NCBI RefSeq assembly: GCF_003473485.1
Contig: NC_053044.1
Location: 50,694,091 to 50,758,090, forward strand
DNA: 64,000 nucleotides
Direction of reading: 5' to 3'
Source: Medicago truncatula
Lineage: Eukaryota; Streptophyta; Magnoliopsida; Fabales; Fabaceae
The stretch's first letter is position 1, and each line of letters begins with the position of its first letter. Both the position numbers and the translations under genes were made by a program. Shown here piece by piece: positions 11,641-22,360 of the stretch. The notes under the pieces were generated by a model. The model saw only the letters and a list, made by a program, of their open reading frames with translations. It did no database searches and was not told the DNA's origin.

Positions 11641-11726
11641 TTTATATAACAAAAAGAAAAGGGGGGGAAATTTGTGTTTTAGAAAACAAGACCAAAACCA
11701 AAATGACTCACATGGAATTGGCGCGC
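11641..11726 (-). promoter_or_regulatory. Cyclin 2 promoter: TATA box and E2F-like site
   Basis: The minus strand has a TATATAAA-type box at about 11640-11647 and TTGGCGCGC (forward orientation) at 11718-11726. Upstream sequence to about 11780 is homologous to the cyclin 1 promoter, so the core promoter was duplicated with the gene. Confidence 0.6.
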
Positions 11727-11779
11727 TACTTTTACCCCCCTTCAATTAAAAATTGAAAATAATTAAACCCCGAAAATTT

Positions 11780-14188
11780 AAAAGGCTTGCGTTGGCTCTA
11801 CCCGCCCGCGATTAGCCTGATGATTAAAATTTTAAATTATTTGGTGTAATTTGCTTTTAAAATACTCTTTTTTAGGCATTTTTTTACGACCATAGCAAAT
11901 GTTTTTAGTCCTTCTTTAGATTTTTTTTTTTTTTTTTAGTGAGTCCTTCTATTCAGAGTAGAAAATGGGTATTAAGAGAAAAGCAAAATATGTAAATTAT
12001 ATACTTATTAGAAATATATTTAACTTTTTAAGTTCATTGAATAATCAATGTATCACGCGCGCGCACACACATATATATATCAGATACATTGGTTATTAAA
12101 TAAGCTAAAAAATTAATTTTTACTTATAAATGTGATCGGAAGATCATCTGCTATTGTTTTTTTTTCTCTTTCAAAGAGGCAAAATGATAATCGGAATGGA
12201 TGTTAAGATTAGTGTCCACAACATTTGGATCTTCAAGCCATATGTTTTTCCAAAATACAAAACTCTTAACAACTCACCCACAAAAGTACCTCATACGGAA
12301 GAGTCTACAACGGTGCCTACAAAACTATGATCTTAAGGGGCCATATTAGACTTGATTTTAAGGGGCGGCATAATAAGCTTTAAAAAAACAGGTCATTTTT
12401 AAGGAAAATTGTTTTACGTAGTTGTTAAAAGGATTTGGTTGACTATCAAGTAAATTACACTTCTCTCTAAAAATACTTAAATTACGTTCTCTTTCACTTT
12501 TACACAAAACATATTAAAAAATATATATATTTCTCTCCTTCAAAAGAAACCTGGATTACTATTAACTATTCTATATTTTTGAAAACTAATCAAGATTATA
12601 ATTGTTCCAATCTGGACTTAAGCCCAAATCAGATTGGGATATTATGTCCAAAATTAAAATTTTATAAATAGAATTATTTTTTTAAGGAAAATTTTATAAA
12701 TAGAATAATTTTCATAATTTACACAAATTAACAATATGATAAAAAAAAGTTTTTGACTATTTTTTTTTAAAAGTGTCTGACTCATTTTGGGATATTATGA
12801 CCAAAATTAAAATTTTATAAATAGAATTTTTTTAAAGGAAAATTTTATAAATAGAATAATTTTCATAATTTACACAAATTAACAGCACGATAAAAACAGT
12901 GTTTGAATTTTTTTTTTTTTAAGTGTTTGACTCATTTGAATGTTGGTGTTTATTGTTAGACCCCACCACCAACCATCGGCACCTTCTGATGTGGATTATT
13001 ACGGGCATTCTCTTCCGCCAATCCTACACGGCTAAACCGCTATGAGATCCTCAATCATCTATAATAATTTGAGTTCTAACACTGTTATTCTTGACTTCAT
13101 GGGTGACTTATTTGAATTTAGAGCCTCGTTTAAATCATCATATGTAGGAGAAAAAATATTTTAAATCTCAAATATTTTTTGCTCCTCAAAACTTATGTCA
13201 GGCAAAAAAGATAAAAAAAAATCACATCCTTTTTTATTGGTAGTGAATTAGAACTAAATCGCTCACATCCTTTAAATACATAACTACATTGCTCACAAAT
13301 GAATCAAACTAGATTTAATATTAATATCAACATCCTTCAAAATAAAATAAAAAGAATGACAAATAAAAGGCCAAGTTTTCCAAAATTTTAAATGGTTTAA
13401 AACAACAATTACAGAATAATAAAATTTGTTCCTTAAAAAAAAAAGAATAATAAAATTTGTTAAAAATGGTCATTTATTCACTGCTATGAAAAACGAACTT
13501 AACAAAGCAAAGAGGGGATTAGACCAGCATGTTTATTATTTTCAAATCAACAGTTTTTTACGATTCACAATATTATTTAGACTAGAGATTTGTTTACATG
13601 ACTAGGAGGAACGTTATCTTTCATAATACATTAGATGAAAGTTAGAAAAATCCATCGACTAGTAAAATGGTCTTGCATTGTCTACAAGTATATTTTCTAC
13701 CATTGAATAACAATGTATTGTGATTTGATTTAATAGTAAGATCTATTAATTGAACACTGGAAATTAGCTTATGCTTGAGGCAAGATATTTATGCACCATA
13801 GAATTGTCCTTTCTAATAATATCAATTTATATGAAAAATAAAATGTAGATGAATACAAGTGTTTCAAAAGTGTGTTATTCTTGATTCATCACTTCAAAAA
13901 TACATTGTATGTTGCAAATGTATGTCTATTCATTTTATATTTCTCTAAAAACTTATCCTAGGACAATAGGATGTATAAAATTTGAAAAACACTAAGGGCC
14001 ATCACAATTTGTAGCACTACCAGACTAGCATCAAAAGAGATAGCCAAACAAAATGAGTAATTAAGTAACCATATGCACAGAGATCCAGGTTCAAGTATCT
14101 AAGCCACCAAACATATTTTGCCTAAGGCTAACTAAGTTGATTGCCAAACACCACTTAACCCCTAAGACAGTATTTCTGATTCAGATTG
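11780..14188. other. Intergenic with local tandem duplication
   Basis: No gene found. A segment beginning GGGATATTATG at about 12636 is repeated at about 12789 (period about 153 bp), with TTTTATAAATAGAATAATTT words in both copies. A short CA/TA-rich stretch lies near 12055-12080. The rest is AT-rich. Confidence 0.55.
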
Positions 14189-15920
14189 TCACTCTTCTAC
14201 AAAGTAATGATTTGGTATTTCTGGAGATGAAGGAAGGTTTGCCACATTCTTGAACTGTTTCAAACAAACACTTCAAGTCAATCAACTTGCAATAATAAGA
14301 ACCAGCTATATATTAACTATAACAAAGAAAGGCTAAAACAATCACCTTGTGTTGCTTGTATTTCTCCCTAACAGCTTTCAATGATGCAGCCCTTCTTACC
14401 AAATACAAATCATGCAAAATCAGAACACATTCCTCCAACTCAGCAGATTTGTAAAACAAGCATTCACTCAAAGATGAGGTCTGCAATAGATTCTCAACAT
14501 TAAATGCATTGAAATACAGAAATTACTTCATTCTTTTACAGAAACTAATCAATTAAAGTACATAACATCAAATATTTACCAAAGGATGTACTCCAGGACA
14601 GATTATGAATCTAGCAAGAAATATAACAGATGCAGCCACCATAGAAGGCAAGAATCTTATACATTCATAGTCTATCAAGCTTAGCTCAGCAAGATAGTTA
14701 CACAGAAATTCCATTTGTAATTTTGAAGTCTGAAAATTGAAAATTCAAAACAACAAATCAGTAAACATAATCTGATATATTAATGAACTGTTCAATAAAC
14801 ATGTATTAATGAACTGTTCGATTTACCTTTAGATCCTCAGTAGCAGGCCCAATATATTCCCTGAAACACAGTAATTGCACATAAACACAATTAATCCAAT
14901 TAACTTCATTTCAATTAGGCTTTAGATATTGAAATTAACAATATTAACAGTCCTTACTTGAGAAAAGTGTTAACATGAGGGTTGCCCATTTCAAAATTCA
15001 ATGACTTAAGAATATCAGCTTCCATCTTAATAACCTACACAAACATCAATTAATCTTATAAACAAAGATCCATGGAACAAAATTAAATCTACAAATTAAA
15101 ACAAGAACAAAATCTGATACAAGATTTTAATCATGAATATGATATTTACCTGTTTCAGCTCATAGGTGTTATCAGTAATCTGGCAGAAATCAACAGCCTT
15201 TGGTGGGGAGATTTCTTCATACTTTCTGCAAATTTAAAAAGTAAAAAAAAAAAAATTGTCAATTCAACAGCAAACTAACACTAAAATTACAAAAACATAA
15301 CACAATTTTTGAGATCTTACGATGCGATGAGCATGGATGAAACACCAAGCAATTGAAGCTTAGATCTGTTGACAGACTCATTGGACAGGAATCTGTCAAT
15401 GTATGAAACAGCAAGATGAAGGGTTTGAGGGAGAAGCTTGTATTCTTCAGCAACCTCAACCAACCAATCAACCAGTATCCCTCTCATATTAGCAGTAACA
15501 CCTCTTTGAACTTTCTCAATATAACCAATCATTGGTCTTCTCTTTTTCTGAACCTGAGAAACAATCAAACCAAAAATTAAAAAAAAACCAAAAATTGTAA
15601 AATCAAATTGAACAAAAAGAATAAAAATTTACCTCCATTGTGCGAAGATAGTTGGAGATATCAGATGCATAAGACTCAAAAATCTCTTCATAATCAGATT
15701 TTGCATTGATTTTGCTGAAATCTGGTTTATCAAAATTGAAACCATAAACCAAACGGACAGCATCAGATTTCTTTGGCCTAAGTTTCTTCTGAGTTTGGGG
15801 TTTGGGAGAAACATTGAGATTTGGTAAATTGGGAAGATCACCCAAAACAACCCTTTGTTTCTTATTGTTAAGAACAATTGGTTCAGCGTTAGCCCTCTTC
15901 TTTGAAGCAGGAGTCTCCAT
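14189..15920 (-). CDS. CYCA3: A3-type cyclin, gene 3
   Basis: CDK-binding A3 cyclin. Eight coding exons: 15920-15633, 15553-15321, 15225-15150, 15034-14958, 14860-14827, 14729-14580, 14480-14346, 14254-14189; 352 residues. All introns are GT-AG. The N-terminus has METPASKKRAN and a full RxxLxxxxN destruction box (RVVLGDLPN). The cyclin box has [18 protein letters not shown] and SYIDRFLS. The N-terminal half has diverged from genes 1 and 2, so this is an older duplicate. One oddity is that the exon 6 end reads HPL, where the other four copies end in PW (TGG to TTG at the splice junction). The C-terminus ends IPNHYFVEE and stops at the ancestral position. Confidence 0.92.
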
Positions 15921-16000
15921 CTCAGCTCAGATTGAAGGAGAGATAAGGGTTTGTGAACTATGATGATGGAAGAGATGAAGAAATGAGAGTGACATGGTGT

Positions 16001-16085
16001 TTATATAGGAATGAGATTTGGTCGGAAATTTTGACAGAAAGAGCGGTTTCAGACAAACTTTTCAGAAAATGAAAATGTTGGCGCT
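16001..16085 (-). promoter_or_regulatory. Cyclin 3 promoter: TATA box and E2F-like site
   Basis: The minus strand reads CTATATAAAC at about 16000-16009, some 85 bp upstream of the ATG. TTGGCGCT (forward) at 16078-16085 resembles an E2F site, as in cyclins 1 and 2. Function is inferred. Confidence 0.5.
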
Positions 16086-16089
16086 ATTG

Positions 16090-16630
16090 AAGTTGTCTTG
16101 AAAATTTTAGGATTTGGATATAATTTTGGTTTGAAAATTTGGGTACTTTTTAATTTTAATGAAATTTTCGTGTTGCCGCGCCGATATTCATTTATTTTTT
16201 GTTACATTGCCGCCTTCAATTTCGCTCTGCTGTTCAAACCCAACTTCAAATAAAAAAGTTAAAAAGATCTTTCCAATTCGACTAATTGAAAGAAAATAAG
16301 GTTAATTAATTAAGTAAATGAAAACGGAATGTGGGCAAAGCTACTAAAAAATAATTTTTCTTTAAATTTTATAAAAAAATTACACATCGATCAAAATTTA
16401 CTTTATGCCTCGCTTACTTTTGAAGATTATTAATTTGGTTCCAGTCTTTATAAATATTCAGAATATTGTTTTAATCTCTACAAAAATAAAATTTCTCATT
16501 TGAGTCCCTTAACAATTTTCTTTAACATTTTTAAAGACCAAAAATGCTGATGAAAAAATTTATAAGACTAAAAATGCTAGTGAAATTTTTTTGCTTTATA
16601 CAAGCCAGAAGAAAAATTTTAAATGTGAAT
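16090..16630. other. Intergenic, nothing recognised
   Basis: AT-rich DNA upstream of cyclin 3 beyond its core promoter. No gene or clear element boundary. Confidence 0.45.
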
Positions 16631-17605
16631 ATATAGTTTTGATATGGTTGACACATATGTATTGACCCAGTGAAAATTGATATGGGAGGCCAAAAGTGCA
16701 AAAGAGGGTAAACTTAGAGGGCTGATTTGTTATTATTTTTTAAAGGGGACTAAAATTGCAAGATTATGATACTTAACGGACCAAAACTGTAATTAACGTG
16801 GGCATACTTAAATTCAATTATGGTAAAATCTAATGAGTTCATATATGATTTACAGCAAAATAGAAAAATGCAAAAAATTAATTAAAGCATAGATATTCAC
16901 TTAGATGGAAGACCTTGTGTCCTCGTGAGCTTAGCTCAGCTGGTATGAACAATATATAATATATGCAAGATTCGAGGTTCGAATTCCGACCGCCACCAAA
17001 AAGATGGAAGACATTGTGCTTCAATCTTCAACTCATCAAATAAAGTTACCTTCATTGAATGTATTTGAGAAAGGTGAAGATTTAGAGTAAGGGATACAAA
17101 ATTGTTTTTTAAAAGATTTATATAAATAAGCCACTTTCGGAATCATGAATAAATTTTAATTAGATTCAAGTGTAAGTAAATATTTTTAGAGTGTTACAAG
17201 TACAAATCGAAAAATGTATCTACGAGCACACCCTCCGACAAAAATGAAACAAAAACTCAACATGAACATCTTACACGACACGAATTTATCGACATTGTTA
17301 ATATATCAATTATAAGACATCAACAGCCGCTACATATATATTAATTTAGTTATTATAATTAAGGCTTAATTACAGTTTTGAGCCCCTAAATATCAAAATC
17401 TAGCTATTTTAGTCCCCTATAAAAAAAAAACAATAACAAATCAGCACTCTAAATTTACCCTCTTTTGCACTTTTGCCCCATATCAATTTTGACTGCGTCA
17501 ATGCACATGTGGCACCTCAATTTAAGTTATGTGTGTGCCAGATATGCATTAACTTGATCAAAATTGATCTGGGGGTCAAAAGTGCAAAAGGAGGCACTGA
17601 ACTGT
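16630..17605. repeat. Inverted repeat pair of a dispersed element
   Basis: About 16660-16800 (AAGTGCAAAAGAGGGTAAAC and GACCAAAACTGTAATTAA words) reappears in inverse orientation at about 17360-17480 (TTAATTACAGTTTTGAG and TTTACCCTCTTTTGCACTTT). The arms probably are the ends of one element or two copies head to head. A further relative lies at 45470-45600. Confidence 0.6.
16926..16997 (+). repeat. tRNA-derived SINE head
   Basis: GTGAGCTTAGCTCAGCTGG (box A) is followed about 40 bases later by GAGGTTCGAATTCCG (box B). Spacing fits an internal Pol III promoter. It does not fold as a clean tRNA gene, so it is called a SINE remnant; compare 5578-5615 on the other strand. Confidence 0.65.
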
Positions 17606-18446
17606 TTGTGTTATTTAAGAAGACCTTATGGAAGGTTGGTGTAATTTTTCCATGATGTTTTTTATTTTGAGTAATTTTCCCATGATAAAATCATCGAAAT
17701 AGTTGTTATAAACTAAAAAGTATGTACAAATATTAAAAATAACAAAGATTTCATTATTGATGAGGAAGTCGTTATGAGTCCCGTGTATGAATTGAATAAT
17801 TATATTATTTATTAACTCATTTATCATTTTTTTTGTGTTTTTTTTATAGTCATATTTCTAAAATATATAATAATTAATAATCAACAACAATAAAAAAAAT
17901 ATTATTTTATAATATGACATGGTGATTTGATTTCTTGTTTCCAAATATGTTGAGACATGCAGGTTTCAGTGTCTCTTGTTTGCCTACATTTTGGTTCTTC
18001 AAACTCGAAAGAGTTTTTATGCTTGCCGATTTATTTAGAGAGTTGCTGACACTTGGATTTTGATATCGTGTTGACGGTTGATCCATTAATTATTCGTCAC
18101 AGATGTTCACTTTTCGTATTTTTCATAACTTGGTTTTGCGTCCGTGATTAGTGATTTTTTTGTAGGATAAATTAGGGTCGATCAATCTTTTGAAAGTTAT
18201 TTTCTCTCTCAACTAAATAAGATCTTTTGTTACAAAAGACACAAAAAGGTAAATATATGTTGAGGTGTTAAAATATTAAGACGGGGAAAAATGTGTTTTT
18301 ACAGGTCATTAGCTTTCATAATTAGAGAAAAAGATAATATATTTTTTTTTTTTTTTGAAAAAAGATAATATATTGTAACTTATTTTTAACTCTTTAGATA
18401 TTTAGAAGTTGAATTATCGAAAAATTTGTATTCATTGAGATTAAGA

Positions 18447-18892
18447 TTAAGGGCTCGTTTGTTTTAGATTTAAAAAAAATAGATTTTTCTTTGTATTTCT
18501 AAAAATGGATTTTTTAGAAATTTACTCAAAAATGGTAGAAGTTATTTCAAACTAATTTAACATAAGTTAAAAATGAAATTTTGGCACTCACTAGCTTAAA
18601 TATTCATTGTTAAAGATTTTACATAGTAAAAATCACATTTTTTTTTCAAAGTGACATCTTTCAAAAATGATTTTTATGAAAAACTATTTGAAATAGCTTG
18701 TTTTAGAGATTTTTTTCAAAATTTTAGGATAATAAAAAAATGATAACAAAATGATGAAATACTTAGAATTATATTTTAAGATAAACTAATCAAACAATTT
18801 TTCATTTGAAACTTTCCTTAAAAAAAATTATAGCAAAAAAATATTGCACTAAAATAATCTATTTTAAAAAAAGTTAAAACAAACGGACAGTA
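18447..18892. mobile_element. MITE-like foldback
   Basis: The left end GGGCTCGTTTGTTTTAGATT is mirrored by the right end TTAAAACAAACGGACAG. The AT-rich interior also folds back on itself. No coding capacity; the family is not assigned. Confidence 0.55.
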
Positions 18893-18965
18893 AGTTTGTT
18901 TGCTGTTTAAAAAAAGATTAAGCAGTGTATTTTATCGAGTGAGTTTGATTTACTTTATGGTTTTT

Positions 18966-19135
18966 TCTAGATTACCTTTGAAGAATGGTGGGTAATTTAC
19001 CCACCAACCAATGAAAATGAGCAATTTGTTGGTGGGGTCAAGATAGTTCATGAATACCACTTAAAAATGTGCTTATGTGGCTAATGTGTATTGGTTGGGG
19101 TAAATTACCCACCATTCTTCCATGGGTACCCTAGT
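18966..19135. mobile_element. Short MITE upstream of cyclin 4
   Basis: Long inverted ends: GAAGAATGGTGGGTAATTTA on the left and TAAATTACCCACCATTCTTC on the right, continuing into CAACCAATG/TATTGGTTGG. Total about 170 bp. It sits about 320 bp upstream of the cyclin 4 start, in its likely promoter region. Confidence 0.8.
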
Positions 19136-19396
19136 TGTCACCTTTATTTATTTTTAAGAGAGAAAAAATAGGGGAGAATGAATGAAAAGACACAAACAGA
19201 GAATAGATGTCTCCGTAACCTTTTACCATGCAAGGTGGACTTAGTTGACAAAGGTTTATTTTCTTTCGTTTATGAGATAGATTTAAAGTTGAAAAATCAA
19301 ATAATTTCGGCTAACACGTATTATTGTTGCATTGCATGAGGGATGTGCATGCGTTTAAACTTCAAATTCAAAACATAAGAGACACAAGTGTGCTAT

Positions 19397-19406
19397 TTAT
19401 ATAAAC
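19397..19406 (+). promoter_or_regulatory. TATA box of cyclin 4
   Basis: TTATATAAAC lies about 50-60 bp upstream of the chosen ATG at 19457. No E2F-like motif as clear as those of genes 1-3 and 5 was seen nearby. Confidence 0.5.
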
Positions 19407-19456
19407 ATTCTTCGTTTTCTCTCTCTATTTGCAAGAACATTAAGAACAGCAAGAAG

Positions 19457-20950
19457 ATGAATACTTCCGCTGCAAAGAGGGAAGAAAACGTAATTTACAC
19501 GTATCTTCGATCAATGGAGGTAACACATTTCTACAACTATCTTTTTCCCTCTTCTTTTTTTAAGATTCTATTTGTTTTTCTTAGTTGGAGGAAAAGAGAA
19601 GACCAATGAAGGATTACATGGAGATACTTCAGAGATACATTACTCCAGAATTGAGAGGAAAATTGGTGGATTGGTTAGTAGAAGTTGCTGAAGAATACAA
19701 GCTTCATAATGATACACTTCATCTTGCTGTATCATACATAGATATATTCCTATCTTCTCACCCTATCAGAAGGATCAACCTTGAATTGTTGGGTGTTTCA
19801 TCCTTCTACATTGCATCGTAAGCCTTCTTCACCATCTTTAAATATTCCATATACCTTTTCTTTATTTTCTTGAACATTAATGTGATTGATTTTTCTTTTA
19901 AATTATAAAGGAAGTATGAAGATATTACCCCACCCCAAGTGCAAGATTTATGCTTTACTACACGTGATAAATTCAACAAGGAAGAGGTAAATTATGATAC
20001 TTTGTTTGTGGAAATTGTGTTCTAGTTGAATTTAAAGAGTTAATTTTGTTCTGTGACTGTGTCATGTTAATCTAGGTTCAAGAGATGGAAAATAAAATAC
20101 TCAAGACCCTAGATTTTGATCTGAGCAACCCTACTGTTATGACTTTTCTAAGGCAAGAAAGTGCCAAATCTGTTTGTTAGTTATTCTGTTTTTGGAAATG
20201 TCATTTATGGGAAGAATATTTTAGTACAACAGACTAATTATGTCTAGTTACTGATGCAGGAAGTTTAACGAAATCGCCTGTGCGAAAAACGATGTGAGCT
20301 TGATTTTTTCATTATTTATCTGTTTGACATTTCAAAAGCGTTGTTAAGTGTTCTAATTGTTGTTTATTTGGTTTGTGTTTCTTCAGGATTCATATTTGCA
20401 GTTTGAGTTCTTGACTAATTATCTTGCTGAGCTAAGTTTATTGGATTATGATTGTTTGAGCTTCTTGCCTTCTTTGGTGGCGGCGTCTGTTGTATTTCTT
20501 GCTAGAATCATTTTTTGGCCTAAATCTCTTCCATGGGCAAGTATTTGATTAAATAGTTAATAACTTGCCTTTTAAGTAAAGTATTAGTATTGCTGAATTG
20601 ACATATATGTTTCAAAGCATTTATTCATGAAGGTTTTATTTTTGATGTGGCAGACAAAAGCCCTGCAAGAATACTCTGAGTATAAACCAGTTGAGTTGAG
20701 AGAATGTGTTCTCGTCTTACATGATTTGCATACATCCGAAAAGGGAGCATCCTTTAAAGCTATTCGAACGAAATACAAGCAGCACGAGGTGAATATTTTT
20801 TTTATACCATTCCTAAGGCTTTATCATGGCAAGTTTAATGACATGATATCTTTTTATATGTAACAGTTCGAATATGTGGCAGACCTGTCTTCGCCTCCTC
20901 GTTTACCAAGTTTTCTGTTTGGAGTGACGGAGTTGGATGTGGTTCCATGA
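19457..20950 (+). CDS. CYCA3: A3-type cyclin, gene 4 (no destruction box)
   Basis: Cyclin with a drastically short N-terminus. Eight coding exons: 19457-19519, 19585-19817, 19911-19986, 20076-20152, 20260-20293, 20387-20536, 20654-20788, 20867-20950; 283 residues. Exon 1 codes only 21 residues and goes from [10 protein letters not shown] straight to IYTYLRSME, so the RVVLG-type destruction box of the other four copies is absent. The cyclin box is [18 protein letters not shown] (usual M replaced by L), and the YIDRFLS motif reads YIDIFLS. Introns 4 and 6 start with GC (AG|GCAAGA at 20153 and GG|GCAAGT at 20537), shared with gene 5. Without removal of intron 6 the protein would end at WASI. The frame is otherwise open. 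It may be a stabilised cyclin, or a gene under relaxed selection. Confidence 0.78.
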
Positions 20951-21429
20951 TTTTGCACAAGAAGCGTGCTACATGGGCTGGTATATGACTTAACTGACAA
21001 GTTATTTCAATGCTGAATTTCAATTTTGTGGTAGTAAGTTATGGTCAAGGCATCTATACTGTTTTTCTTTTGCCTGGTTAGTGAAATGATAATAACCATA
21101 CTTCAAGTTGCAGTTTAAGTTGTAAACTTTCACTTTATAAATAACTAGAATATGGTGTGCTTTTGTGCTGACTTTCATTGCCATGACATTAGTGTGTTTC
21201 ATCCATTAAGGCTGGAATATGGTGTGCTCTAAGCAGTATAGTGAGCTACTTGCTAGCTGCTTTTTTAATGATAATCTAATTTTTGTGCACATTAATTTTT
21301 CCAGTTAAATTTTATCAATTTAAACACTCCAGATAGATCTTTTAGGGTCTGTTTTGGTGATATGATAGCTTAAAGTCATAAAAATTGATACCAACACATC
21401 TACGGCATTTTATTTCAAACTTTCTAGTT
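20951..21429. repeat. 3' flank shared with cyclin 5
   Basis: Words such as TTGCACAAGAAGC, GTATATGACTTAACTGA and AAGTTATTTCAA recur in order downstream of cyclin 5 (28415-28480). It joins the cyclin 4 copy to the MADS fragment that follows and shows that both were duplicated as one block. Confidence 0.75.
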
Positions 21430-22125
21430 TCCCGGAAATCATGTGCATAGAGACCATATTTCATGTTTGAAGTCGACCATGTTTCCCGTGAATCCGTGAT
21501 TAGGGATCAAGATCTTTAATTTGACGGGAAAATCGAGAAAATAGTGTTCAAGTAGTTGTCCTTCTTTTGTGTCTGCAGCCTACAATGCTCCACTCTTTGC
21601 AAATAGTTCAATCATCAATGTACAAGACTCGTTTCATAACATTGGTTCCAAACTACACTGGGGTTAGAACTGTTAATTTCATGACGATCTTCAGTAATTA
21701 TATTTTCAACTAATGTACAATATCAATTTAATTCAAATTATAATAAAACTATCGTTACCTATATTAGGAATATATTCAAGTAAGTACTTTAATGATGGAA
21801 GTGCTCCCAAGGGATATATTGGTGTCTATAGCTTGTCCAAACTGAGCACTTACTTTACTATTGATGTCAGCCTCTGCACCATCCCCCCGGGACTAGTTTG
21901 ACAATCACGTTCACGATCGATGTCTGCAGTGTGCAGAAGGGTTTGAAGTTGGTGCTCCCATATCAACAACAGTAGTAAGTGACCGTTGATCACTGATTGC
22001 AGAAAAAAGAGTGATAAATAATTTGATGCGAATTTATTTCGGACAGATGAACGTAACAGTGCCAATAAAAAGTACCTGAGAAGAGAAGGGTCATAAGCAT
22101 TCACATAGTTCAGAATCATAACAAT
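21430..22125 (-). pseudogene. MIKC* MADS-box gene fragment (last exons)
   Basis: Homologous to 29960-30620, the 3' end of the intact MADS gene, and in the same relation to a cyclin. It covers the end of exon 8 (ILNYVNAYDPSLLR against [14 protein letters not shown]), exon 9 and exon 10. Exon 10 has lost its acceptor (TTTGCAG changed to TTTGCAA near 21600). Homology stops within exon 8 at about 22120; the MADS domain and coiled-coil exons are missing. It is non-functional as a MADS protein. Confidence 0.82.
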
Positions 22126-22295
22126 CTTGAAGGGTACTTTTCATCTAAGCGTCTAAAATTTGTTGGCTAGATACTTGAGTTAGTAGATTTGGTTAGGAAC
22201 ACAAGCATATGATTAATCTGATATCCTAAGAGAATGGTTTCACCAACTTGTCCATTTCAGTTTTCTGTTAGTACTATTTAACATATGATAATATG

Positions 22296-22297
<2 letters not shown>

Positions 22298-22357
<60 letters not shown>
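22298..22357. repeat. (TA)n microsatellite
   Basis: About 30 uninterrupted AT units. Confidence 0.98.

Positions 22358-22360
<3 letters not shown>

Noticed and set aside
16926-16997. Possible tRNA gene
   Set aside because: Box A and box B are present, but no complete cloverleaf can be drawn; a tRNA-derived SINE fits better and a second truncated copy exists at 5578-5615.
22298-22357. Functional origin or structured RNA at the long AT tract
   Set aside because: A plain (TA)n microsatellite; similar tracts occur at 25291 and 26682 without other structure.
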